Source of the DNA: JADHUC01 sp964617665 | GTDB lineage: Bacteria; Planctomycetota; Planctomycetia; Pirellulales; Pirellulaceae | Reading direction: 5' to 3' | DNA length: 18,608 nucleotides | Assembly (NCBI GenBank): GCA_964617665.1 | Contig: CAZUAH010000265.1 | Location: 1-18,608 of the forward strand | Shown: piece after piece, positions 1 to 7,461 of the stretch | How positions within the stretch are numbered: position 1 is the stretch's first letter | Layout: every line of letters begins with the position of its first letter | Program-made: the position numbers and the translations under genes | Notes under the pieces: model-generated | Databases searched by the model: none | Told to the model about the DNA's origin: nothing | What the model saw: only the letters and a program-made list of their open reading frames with translations

Positions 1-52
1 CAGCCAAGCTTTGGACCTTCTCCTCTAACAGGTTATTTAGGTCTTTTAGCAC

Positions 53-89
53 AACACGCCCCGCTCCGCAAGAGGGAGCGGGGCGTGTT
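53..89. terminator. Strong hairpin, likely (bidirectional) terminator downstream of integrase
   Basis: A perfect 15-bp stem (53-67 pairs with 75-89) encloses a 7-nt loop; the arm core is CGCCCCGCTCC. The hairpin begins 38 nt beyond the integrase stop codon, which suits a terminator for that minus-strand gene. On the plus strand the stem is followed by TCTT, so it could also end a transcript arriving from the left. The U-tract is weak in both directions. The fold is seen directly; the termination role is inferred. Confidence 0.6.
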
Positions 90-127
90 TCTTGGCAGGG
101 CTGTCCTGCGATTCTGCCAAACGTCCG

Positions 128-1291
128 TTACCCGATCTCCCGCACAAGGTCTTCGTATTTCCTCTTTGACTGCTCGGCGTAGATTTCTGTGGTGGACAAG
201 TTCCGGTGCCCGAGCATGAGTTGGGCTGCTTCTACATCGTATTCGTCCCGTACTTCAGTTCCCGCTGTGTGGCGGACTTGGTTAGGTGTCCAGGGAGGCA
301 CACCAGCTTTCTCGCACGCTCGCTTGATCGTCCGAGAAAGCCAGTCGTCCGTGTGATTATCTCGCTGGAAGCGCCCTTCGGCCAGTCGCTTCGGGTTGAA
401 CACGTAGTCTTTCTCCGATTCACACTGGTCCAAGTAAGGCCGCAGGATTAGTTGGGCCTTTGGACCGAGGAGAATCTCTCGGTTCCCCTTTTCGCCCTCG
501 TGCCAGTCGAGCTTGTGTTCGTGAGGTCGGTACACCCACAGATCATCATCCATGCCAAAGTCGCATGGTCGCATGATGGTCGCTTCATCTGGCCGCATCC
601 CCGTCAGACGCTGCAACTTCACCATTACCTGCACATACATCGGAAGGTGCGGCAACACAGCTTGGATATGTTCGTCGGGAACCGGTAAGACCTTGGTTGG
701 TTCTTTGAGTCGTGTCTCTCGGTTCTTGCGAATCCCTTTGACCGTCTTCAAAGCCTGATGCACCTGGACAGGGACGAGTTCTTCACTGACACCCCACTCG
801 AACGCCTGCTTGATCGTCGTGACCAACTTGTTGACATACTTACGAGATCGTGGCCGGAACGACCGAGCCTGTTCGTCGTCCCTTCTGTATCGCTGGTCCC
901 CCACTGAGATCATATGCTCCCTCACCGCCTTCAGTTTTTTGGGCGTAAAATCGGCGACGGGCGTAGCCCCGTAGAGTTCGACCAGCGGGCGGATAGCCGC
1001 CTTGATACGGCATAGCTCCTCAGTCGGATCGCCGTTCTTGCGATACTCCGTCTTGGCGTACTCAACGAACTTAGCTGCAAGGGCGGCTACGGCGACTGGC
1101 TCATCGTCCTCGATCACCAGCACACGGCTCTCGGGTGTGGGGAACTCGGCCAGAAGCCGGTGGTAGCGTTCCTTGCTCTCCTTCGAGCCGTACTTGCCCA
1201 GGTAAATCGTTTGCCCGTTGATGATGACACGGGCCTGGCCGCTGGGTTTGTGAAGTAGGTAGGAGGGAATCGGGTTCTTGGGACGTGGCAT
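128..1291 (-). CDS. Tyrosine recombinase / integrase (planctomycete type)
   Basis: This is a 387-aa site-specific tyrosine recombinase, expected to integrate or excise a mobile element by DNA strand exchange. The N-terminal part (about 1-60) carries the MPRPKNPIPSYLLHK and YLGKYGS motifs that I recognise from planctomycete integrases. A SAM-like core-binding region follows (about 65-180), then the catalytic domain. Catalytic residues visible are Arg233 (TGMRPDE), Arg340 (PNQVRHTAGT), His362 (LGHRN) and the nucleophile Tyr371 (TTEIYAEQ). The first position of the usual HxxR box is Asn337; from memory Asn is common in this planctomycete group, so activity is plausible. I start at 1291, not at the longer upstream reading from 1423, because AAGGAAGG lies about 8 nt before this ATG and the family begins at MPRPK. 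The gene is about 210 nt beyond the 3' end of tRNA-Leu, which is the probable attachment site. Confidence 0.93.
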   Translation of the reverse strand: MPRPKNPIPSYLLHKPSGQARVIINGQTIYLGKYGSKESKERYHRLLAEFPTPESRVLVIEDDEPVAVAALAAKFVEYAKTEYRKNGDPTEELCRIKAAIRPLVELYGATPVADFTPKKLKAVREHMISVGDQRYRRDDEQARSFRPRSRKYVNKLVTTIKQAFEWGVSEELVPVQVHQALKTVKGIRKNRETRLKEPTKVLPVPDEHIQAVLPHLPMYVQVMVKLQRLTGMRPDEATIMRPCDFGMDDDLWVYRPHEHKLDWHEGEKGNREILLGPKAQLILRPYLDQCESEKDYVFNPKRLAEGRFQRDNHTDDWLSRTIKRACEKAGVPPWTPNQVRHTAGTEVRDEYDVEAAQLMLGHRNLSTTEIYAEQSKRKYEDLVREIG

Positions 1292-1464
1292 GACAACCTT
1301 CCTTTCAGGCCGGATTCTCGGCCGTGTGAGTTTTGTGATAACCATGCCACGCAGCCTACGCCGGAAAAGAACTAAAGGTAATTCCAATCGCAGCGGAGAG
1401 AGGTTTTGTGGTACAGCTACCACGAAACGGGTCGGGCTTTCGCCGCACCCTTGAAAAGGAAGGT

Positions 1465-1484
1465 GAGACCTAAGTGCAGGTCTC
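1465..1484 (-). terminator. Small hairpin downstream of tRNA-Leu
   Basis: The perfect 7-bp stem GAGACCT/AGGTCTC with a 6-nt loop lies 18 nt beyond the 3' end of the tRNA. In the minus-strand direction it is followed by a pyrimidine-rich CCTTCCTTTTC stretch. It may end the tRNA transcript, or mark the junction between tRNA and integrated element. The stem is seen; the function is inferred. Confidence 0.3.
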
Positions 1485-1502
1485 GGCGGGAGTTATTTCA
1501 AG

Positions 1503-1586
<84 letters not shown>

Positions 1587-1858
1587 AAGTGTCGATTCTG
1601 CAATGTTCTACTCGATACTGAGTCCCGCCAAATTAGCAAATACCACGGCGCAACGCTGCATCGCTTCTAAGTCTACTCAAAGACGCGGCAATCGCAAGAC
1701 GGCAGAGAGTCGATAAGCCGCGTGTAACGTTGAGCGATCCTCTCGCCCGCTACTCGGTGCGCTCAAGAAATGCCAAACGCCAACCTTAGCGCCGTTGCTT
1801 GCGCGGGAAATGCTGTGGCGTATCTGCCACCGCCGCTACTTCAGCGCCCGTCCGCTGT

Positions 1859-4123
1859 TCACTTCACATTTGTTTTCAACGCGGATGCCTTCATGATTTC
1901 GACGATCAAGTGCTGCACATTGCAGTCCGCGTCCGTAAAGGCATCTACCAGATCCTGAGGCTGTTTGGGGCCGAAGGCTGTGATGGGTTGCTTGACGATA
2001 TGGTGGAAGAGCTGCCGGACGAAGCAACCGTGCGTCTCTGGGCTCTCTGCAAGAAACTCGGCTAGTTGGCGAGCCCCGTCGAACGTGATCTGCTCGCCCG
2101 ACAGTGTCTTGTACGAACCTGAAGCATCAACCGGCCTGTCCTTTTCCTTCGCCCGAAATCGCCCCACGGCGTCGTAGTGCTCCAGGCTGAATCCCAAGGG
2201 ATTGATCATGCTGTGGCAGGTCTGGCACATGGCCGATTTGGTCTGTAAAGCGACTCGTTCACGTGTCGTCATCGTTGGATTAACGCCCTCGTCCTCGGGC
2301 GCCACGGCGATTGGCGGTGGTTTCAGGGCTCGCCCAAGCAGCCTGCGCACCATGAACACGCCGCGATGGATGGGCGAGCTGGATTTATGGTACGCGAACC
2401 CCGTCATCAGATACGGGTGTGTCAAGACACCAACACGCCGTTGCGGATCGAACGAGACCTTGTGGAACCCCTTGCCTGACGGGCAGTCGACGCGGTAGAA
2501 ATCTGCGATGCGTTGGTTTACGAACAGGTAGTCGGCCAGCAGAAGTTGCCGGTAATCTGATTCGTCACTCCAAACGACATCGTCCACGAACAGATCGAGC
2601 GAGGTCAGCAGGTCAGAGACCAGGGCGGGATCAAAGCCGGGGAACAGTTCCTTGTCTTTCGATACGTCATAGGCGCGTTCGACGTGCAGCCATTTGTGGA
2701 AGAAGTCGCGCAGTTTGGCTCTCGTCCTGGCATCGCCCAGCATACGTCGCGTTTGCTTCTCGATCTGGTCTGTCGTCCGCAACTGCCCCTGCGCAGCGGC
2801 CTTCAGCAACTCGTGATCGGGCAGCGAGTCCCAAAGGCCGAAGGACAGCCGCGATGCGACGTCGTAATCGTCAATTTCGTCGATGTCTAGTTCCGGGTAC
2901 AGGAACCGTGGAGACTTCAAGGCCAGGAGCACGACTTTTTTCACGGCAGAATCCAGTTCTGCGGAGCCATCGAAATACTGATCCACAAAGAACCGTCGCT
3001 GGTCATCCGTCAACGGCCGCCGAAAAGCACGCTCGGCTAGACGATAACAAAACGCTTTCAGACGCGTCTCTCGATCTGGTACATCGTCTTTTGCACCGGA
3101 CAGGGCCGCGAGGTTACCGACGACCTTGTTGGCGATTTCGATTGCCGCGTACGTGGTCGCCTCGTCCCATGCCTTGGAGACCGACGTGCCGCGCTCGTAC
3201 CCGACACTGCTGTCATCTGGTGGAAATGGCGTGTGGACAACCAAGACCTGAGGAAACCAATCCGGCGACAGGCACCGCTGGGGAATCACCTCTTCGACGC
3301 GATGCGGCGGCTGCCATCGCAGAGTGACCGATGCGGATTTCTCCTTGAACTTGAAGAAGTCGAGGCGAATCGGATAAGCACGACCTCCCAGCAGGCGGAC
3401 CGTTGCTCGATATTCGGTCTCGTCGCCCGACTTGACCCAGGCGTCGATCAGTGCCGTTCGGTTGTTGTTGACCCAGAGCCTGGCACCGTTTTCCGTTTTC
3501 AGGCAGAATTCGTAGTCGCCCGTGTCGGGCGCAATCACGCCGCCTTGCCATTGGATCGAGAACTCCTCTTTTCCGATCTTATCTTTATCGGGGCTACCTT
3601 CCGAGAAATCGATATCCACGTGGGCATCGACGCGATCGAAGACCTTCTTGTCGCCTCGGAAGTTGCGAGCGTTGTAGTAGCGAGCCTTCAGTCCTCTTGC
3701 CTCGCCCAACTTGCCTTGCCCAGTGAACTCGCCGATCAGGTCCGCCGTCGCATTTGCATATTGCCGGACGGTCATGTGCGACAACTCGATCCGCGGCGGC
3801 TTGTTTCGCGCCCTTGCCTCGGCCGTGTAGAACGTCTCGTAGATGTACTCGGCCACGGACTTCGCGGCCTTGCCCGTGCATTTCTCGGGTTCCTCCTCCG
3901 GCATGGTCTCATCAACGACCTCGATCAAGTCCTGCAGTGAGCGGTCACCATGAAGTGGATCAGGACAGTAGTCCTCGACGCCCTCGCCCTGGGCACCATG
4001 ACACCGGGCGCACTGGCTCTTATAGATCCCCGCGCCCGAAGGACCGTCAGCAGAGGCCAGCGAGTGTGTTGCCAGAAAGAAAGGCGATATCAGGAGTACA
4101 GCGATTGGAGGCAGGTGCTTCAT
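1859..4123 (-). CDS. Exported heme/PA14 protein with DUF1587-DUF1595-DUF1592-DUF1588-DUF1585 domains
   Basis: This 754-aa planctomycete cytochrome-like protein has a signal peptide (about 1-25). Next is a class I cytochrome c heme site CARCH (38-42), with Met74 in ETMPEEE as a possible axial ligand. A DUF1587-like segment follows (TVRQYANATADLIG, 118-131), then a PA14-like domain (about 145-275, GLKARYY to VTLRW). DUF1595-like sequence lies at about 355-400 and DUF1592-like at about 418-545. DUF1588-like sequence (about 563-658) contains a second CxxCH (CQTCH, 633-637) in CQTCHSMINPLGF. DUF1585-like sequence lies at about 678-748. The protein is probably periplasmic; electron transfer coupled to carbohydrate binding is a reasonable inference, but no enzyme activity is established for the family. 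The start is supported by GGAAGAG just upstream. A DUF1552 partner, often adjacent, is absent here. A nested palindrome lies 29 nt upstream of the start. Confidence 0.92.
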   Translation of the reverse strand: MKHLPPIAVLLISPFFLATHSLASADGPSGAGIYKSQCARCHGAQGEGVEDYCPDPLHGDRSLQDLIEVVDETMPEEEPEKCTGKAAKSVAEYIYETFYTAEARARNKPPRIELSHMTVRQYANATADLIGEFTGQGKLGEARGLKARYYNARNFRGDKKVFDRVDAHVDIDFSEGSPDKDKIGKEEFSIQWQGGVIAPDTGDYEFCLKTENGARLWVNNNRTALIDAWVKSGDETEYRATVRLLGGRAYPIRLDFFKFKEKSASVTLRWQPPHRVEEVIPQRCLSPDWFPQVLVVHTPFPPDDSSVGYERGTSVSKAWDEATTYAAIEIANKVVGNLAALSGAKDDVPDRETRLKAFCYRLAERAFRRPLTDDQRRFFVDQYFDGSAELDSAVKKVVLLALKSPRFLYPELDIDEIDDYDVASRLSFGLWDSLPDHELLKAAAQGQLRTTDQIEKQTRRMLGDARTRAKLRDFFHKWLHVERAYDVSKDKELFPGFDPALVSDLLTSLDLFVDDVVWSDESDYRQLLLADYLFVNQRIADFYRVDCPSGKGFHKVSFDPQRRVGVLTHPYLMTGFAYHKSSSPIHRGVFMVRRLLGRALKPPPIAVAPEDEGVNPTMTTRERVALQTKSAMCQTCHSMINPLGFSLEHYDAVGRFRAKEKDRPVDASGSYKTLSGEQITFDGARQLAEFLAESPETHGCFVRQLFHHIVKQPITAFGPKQPQDLVDAFTDADCNVQHLIVEIMKASALKTNVK

Positions 4124-4152
4124 ATCTCTTCCGGACCGTTTCGGGGCCGACT

Positions 4153-4304
4153 CCTAGTTGGACAGCGCCACTCTGAATTAGCCGTTTGGGCGCTAGCCCC
4201 GATTATTGCGGGAGGAACCGGGGCTAGCGCCCAAACGGCTAATGAGTTCAGGAAATCCTACGAAAAGCAGTGTTTGAGTTTCAAGGTGGCGCTGTCCAAC
4301 TAGG
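4153..4304. repeat. Nested palindromic element, MITE-like (152 bp)
   Basis: The outer arms are exact 19-bp inverted repeats (4153-4171 and 4286-4304, CCTAGTTGGACAGCGCCAC and its complement). Inside them a second exact 25-bp inverted repeat (4177-4201 and 4219-4243, core TTAGCCGTTTGGGCGCTAG) forms a hairpin with a 17-nt loop. A 42-nt unpaired segment (4244-4285) makes the element asymmetric. Perfect arms imply recent arrival or selection. I associate the inner core with repeats in planctomycete genomes, but this is from memory. No protein is encoded. It could be a non-autonomous mobile element or a regulatory hairpin for the gene starting at 4123. Confidence 0.8.
4255..4284 (-). promoter_or_regulatory. 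Possible promoter inside the palindromic element
   Basis: Reading the minus strand, TTGAAA (4284-4279) and TAGGAT (4260-4255) are separated by 18 nt and point at the gene starting at 4123. This is the asymmetric segment of the palindrome. A transcript from here would carry the inner 25-bp hairpin in its leader. The match is only fair and promoter consensus in planctomycetes is poorly defined. Confidence 0.2.
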
Positions 4305-4528
4305 TTTCCACGGACAGTCCTCCGGCTACAGGCGGACGAGAACCGCGACCGATTTTGCTACTGGAACGCATGCCGTTGCCGCGCACGTCACGCCGAGCCA
4401 ACAACAGTGAAATCGTACCTCAGTTGTCTAACAGGATAGAAGACCAGGACAGGTCTGCCTACCGTGGTATCGGCCGGATTGGGCTGACGGATCGTGCTCT
4501 GGGGGGCGATGGGAATGGTGAAAACGAA
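4305..4528. other. Non-coding gap between secretin-like gene and palindrome
   Basis: Together with the palindrome this makes a 405-nt stretch without a gene. Short readings here (for example 4355-4603) lack a ribosome site and any recognisable protein character. I see no clear terminator hairpin for the secretin-like gene that ends at 4529. Confidence 0.5.
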
Positions 4529-5653
4529 TCAGCGCGTTGGGTTGACCTGCGGCGTGAGCGCGATGATCAACGTACGCTGCCCGTCTTTGGCTTGACGGGT
4601 TAGCCCCGAAAGGACAACCGTCTGACCATCTTTGGCAGAAATAGTGGTTTGGACACCAGTGCTGCCGATAATCGTCCCTGCCGCTGGATGCCCGGGCATG
4701 AGCCTCTTATGTTCGACATCGAGTTCCATCACGATTAACTCGTCAGGGGTAACTCGGGGAGTCAGGCTCAGTGTCAGCCCGACATCCACTTGCTCGATCT
4801 GATTCTCCTTGGCCGGACTGTCCCCACGCCCGTTGGGCACGCTGACCGGTATCATCGTTCCCACCATGCACGTGGCCGGTTGGTTGACCATCGTTGTGAT
4901 CCGAGGCCGGCTGAGGAATTGAAGCCGGCCGTGATTCTTGGCCCAAGCGAGCCACTCGGCCGCGTCCTTTTCCATGTCCGGGACGTCTTCCATCCCGGCA
5001 TTGTCATTCGCGTTGTCGTCTGCGTGGTCATCGTCAGGCGGGGGCAGCAGTTCGGCGATACAAACATTGATCTGGACCATCTCGTGTTCGGCATCGAGTT
5101 CCGCAATCAATTCTGACAATGAGTCCACGTCCTCTCGCGTCCCACTGATCAACAGACTGTTGGTGAGTCGTTCAGGAACGAAGGCCACACGGTCCGCGTC
5201 TCGGATACTACCGTTCGCCCGTCCAATCTTCCTTTCATTCTCGAGATAGTCTTCTAGCGCTTCGGCTACGTCCACTACCGGCGCATTCCTTAGGCGGAAC
5301 ACCAACCGCGTTCGTAGCTCGGACGCCTCGGACCCGTCAACGGGCACTGTGTGCGTGGCTGGCACAACGGCAGGTGCGGGCAAGGCGACTGCCACGTAAC
5401 TGGGATCTGCAGAGTCGGAATCCTGGGGTACCGCGGTTTGTTCCTTGTCGATCAAGTCCGCAACGGCTCTGAGCAAGTGGGCTTCGCCGGACCGTAAGGG
5501 CGACTTGGCCGCTTTCGCCAACAGCTCACTCACTGGTAGTGCACTCAGTTCTCGTGTCTTGGACCCTTCGTATGACGCCGTGGAGACGTCTGCCGCGAAA
5601 GCCGGCATTGCGACACACACGATCAGCGTGACGTAAAGAGTTGCTCTGAACAC
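4529..5653 (-). CDS. Short secretin-like exported protein (type II/III secretion system secretin fold)
   Basis: This 374-aa protein has a signal peptide (about 1-20, ending AMPAFA). A linker rich in Ala, Pro and Ser follows, then a secretin N1-like domain (about 116-190; LVFRLRNAPVVDVAEAL, then NSLLISGT). The secretin domain itself (about 194-370) contains LSRPRITTMVNQPA, VGTMIPV, VDVGLTLSLTPRV, DGQTVVLSGL and a final LIIALTPQV. I start at a GTG (5653) because AAGGAGG sits 6 nt upstream and the signal peptide begins there; the longer reading from 5701 has neither feature. It is shorter than pilus or GspD secretins (usually 500-900 aa), and an Asp-rich insert (about 205-230) interrupts the secretin region. 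No pilus or secretion partners are nearby. It could form an outer-membrane pore or be a reduced relative with another envelope role. Confidence 0.8.
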   Translation of the reverse strand: MFRATLYVTLIVCVAMPAFAADVSTASYEGSKTRELSALPVSELLAKAAKSPLRSGEAHLLRAVADLIDKEQTAVPQDSDSADPSYVAVALPAPAVVPATHTVPVDGSEASELRTRLVFRLRNAPVVDVAEALEDYLENERKIGRANGSIRDADRVAFVPERLTNSLLISGTREDVDSLSELIAELDAEHEMVQINVCIAELLPPPDDDHADDNANDNAGMEDVPDMEKDAAEWLAWAKNHGRLQFLSRPRITTMVNQPATCMVGTMIPVSVPNGRGDSPAKENQIEQVDVGLTLSLTPRVTPDELIVMELDVEHKRLMPGHPAAGTIIGSTGVQTTISAKDGQTVVLSGLTRQAKDGQRTLIIALTPQVNPTR

Positions 5654-5753
5654 GATTACCCTCCTTGAGTTCAGCAGAACGTCCGTCAATTGCACCTTCA
5701 CTCGTTCAGAAACGCGGGAGGGATTATACGACGCCCCGCCTTGCGCACCAACA

Positions 5754-6470
5754 TCAGTCAGTGGCTTCGTCCTGGTCGTCGGTTTCCTGAACGCTCGGCC
5801 AGAGAATCTTCGCGATACCGGCAGCTAGCAGCGGCAAGATGATGGAGGCGGCAATGGCGATCGGCAGTTGGACGCGTTCTCCAAGAGCGGCATAGGCGGC
5901 GGCGAGTCCAAAGTTGCTCAGCCCCACGGCGGCCAGGAACTGGCACCAACCTAGCCGTGCTGTTCCCATCAACAGCACGCTTGCTTCGGCAAGCACGGGT
6001 ATGGGCCGAGTCAGGATCAAGACAAAGACTCCCCAGCGAGCGGCCAGGGCATCCGTTCGCTCTAGCTCCTGATCGCTACTGAGCCAGCGTGCCAGCGGTC
6101 GGCCGAAGATACGAACCAGCCAGAACGCAACAATCGCACCGGCCGTCATGCCGCACCACGATGCACCTGTGCCGCCCCAGAATCCCAGTGCACGTCCGGC
6201 AAACGTGCTGAGCACGCTTGACGGGACCGGAAGCAGAATGTCGCTGGCCAACAGACCAATCACCGTGATCGCCACGGTAGCGGGAGACAACTCGTCGTTT
6301 AGCCAGTCCGTGACGCGAGTCTCCAGCCGCTCCCCAAAGAACAGAAACGGAACGATTGGAATCGCCAATACCGCGGCAATCAACAGCAATTGTCTAACAA
6401 GGTGGCGGCTTGTCGACGGCAATCTGACAGCTCCGTATCTTCGGGACTTCAGTTTCTGCAGGATGCACAA
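5754..6470 (-). CDS. VTT/DedA-like (SNARE-associated, TMEM64-type) membrane protein
   Basis: This is a 238-aa polytopic inner-membrane protein. Hydrophobic segments lie at about 28-46, 64-86, 95-118, 143-170, 175-195 and 203-222. The VTT hallmark regions are visible: SDILLPVPSSVLSTFAG followed by a Gly-rich segment (ALGFWGGTGASWCG), and LILTRPIPVLAEASVLLMG. DedA-family proteins are linked to envelope homeostasis and lipid-carrier movement; the substrate of this one is unknown. The acidic tail QETDDQDEATD is probably cytosolic. The start is uncertain: 6470 is a TTG without a clear ribosome site, and a downstream TTG before the first membrane segment is possible. It lies 52 nt after the DUF1080 gene and 100 nt before the secretin-like gene, all on the minus strand, so co-transcription is plausible. 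Confidence 0.85.
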   Translation of the reverse strand: MCILQKLKSRRYGAVRLPSTSRHLVRQLLLIAAVLAIPIVPFLFFGERLETRVTDWLNDELSPATVAITVIGLLASDILLPVPSSVLSTFAGRALGFWGGTGASWCGMTAGAIVAFWLVRIFGRPLARWLSSDQELERTDALAARWGVFVLILTRPIPVLAEASVLLMGTARLGWCQFLAAVGLSNFGLAAAYAALGERVQLPIAIAASIILPLLAAGIAKILWPSVQETDDQDEATD

Positions 6471-6522
6471 GCATTCGGGATGAGCGGCACACGGTTCTTT
6501 GGGTTACTGACATGACGACTGG

Positions 6523-7203
6523 TCAGTCCAGCACCTTGATGCGCAGGTTTCGGAATTGCACTTTCATCGGCGGACCTGGGTGCATCTGCACCGCGATCAC
6601 GCCTTTGTGGCAGGCCAGTTTGCGATCGCGATCGATGGCGTGGGACATGACCACGTCGTTGATCTTCAGGATGATCTCGGGACCGCGCGCGATGACGTGA
6701 TATTCGTTCCAGTCATTCGCCTTGATCTGCTTCTGCAATTCGGCCGTGTCACCAATTCGTTCGACTTCCTTGGATCCGTCCTCGTCGACAACGGCTTTCT
6801 CGCCGCGCATGGCAACGCCGCCACGTCGATGTTGAAACAATGCGCCGCTCCACTGCTGGCCTGCCTCCAAGTCCGCTTGGTAGCCGTTCGTGTCCCAGTT
6901 GGGCAATTCCTCACTACGGAATTGGATGCCGGAGTTTCCGCCAACAACACGGTAGGACAACCGTAACTCGAAATCGGCCGGCTGGCCGCCACGCCACATC
7001 AAGTAGTGGTGCTTCACGCATGGGTTCTTTTTGGTACTCTGACTAGTGATCGCGCCGTCTTCGACCCACCAGCCGCCTTCCTTGCCTTCCCAGCCACTCA
7101 AATCGCGGCCGTTGAACATGGAAACGAAGCCCTCTTCCTCCTCGGCGGCAAATGTGACACCGCACGATGCGACAAGGATGACCATTGCTGCTGTTAGTCT
7201 CAT
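6523..7203 (-). CDS. DUF1080 (3-keto-disaccharide hydrolase-type) exported protein
   Basis: This 226-aa protein has a signal peptide (MRLTAAMVILVASCGVTFA, about 1-19) and one DUF1080 concanavalin-like jelly roll. Signature stretches are FVSMFNGRDLSGWEG, GGWWVEDGAI, DFELRLSYRV, GNSGIQFRSE, GYQADLEAG, NDWNEYHVIARG and a closing IAVQMHPGPPMKVQFRNLRIK. The family binds or cleaves sugar derivatives and is greatly expanded in planctomycetes; activity of this copy is not known. I start at 7203 because AGAGGAG lies 8 nt upstream and the signal peptide begins there; a longer reading to 7263 adds only an unlikely N-terminal tail. It is the first gene of the minus-strand series. Confidence 0.93.
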   Translation of the reverse strand: MRLTAAMVILVASCGVTFAAEEEEGFVSMFNGRDLSGWEGKEGGWWVEDGAITSQSTKKNPCVKHHYLMWRGGQPADFELRLSYRVVGGNSGIQFRSEELPNWDTNGYQADLEAGQQWSGALFQHRRGGVAMRGEKAVVDEDGSKEVERIGDTAELQKQIKANDWNEYHVIARGPEIILKINDVVMSHAIDRDRKLACHKGVIAVQMHPGPPMKVQFRNLRIKVLD

Positions 7204-7461
7204 TGATGCTACTCCTCTGAAATTGCGTTTCGTTGCTCCCGATTCTATCCGCGACTTGGGCACACTGGTTGATTTGTATGCTGCGTGCGCTTATCTTGCT
7301 CCCGACGAGTTACCAGCCACACTCCCAAAGCCAGCCTCGGATCGTAGCCGGTCAGAACTCTATTATGGCCGCTCCGCTCAAGGAAACAACACGCTTGGAT
7401 TCCTGTCATCCGCCCGGTTGTCCAGTGCGATCATCGGCAATGCGTATCGGGCGTTTAATTG
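7204..7461. other. Left flank of the IS, no convincing gene
   Basis: The 258 nt between the DUF1080 start and the left IS end contain no ORF with a ribosome site or recognisable domain in any plus-strand frame. In particular I see no WD40-like sequence that could be the missing 5' part of the GTPase gene on the other side of the IS. This suggests that the IS arrival was accompanied by deletion or that the flanks have since rearranged. It presumably holds the promoter of the DUF1080 gene. Confidence 0.5.

Noticed and set aside
128..1291. Loss of the first catalytic His in the integrase (Asn337 in the HxxR box) as a sign of inactivity
   Set aside because: From memory, Asn is frequent at this position in planctomycete integrases, and all other catalytic residues are present.
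1292..1423. N-terminal extension of the integrase by 44 residues
   Set aside because: The ATG at 1291 has a good ribosome site (AAGGAAGG) and matches the usual family start; the extension has neither.
2419..3327. 302-aa plus-strand reading opposite the heme/PA14 gene
   Set aside because: Arg-rich composition and complete overlap with a well-supported minus-strand gene.
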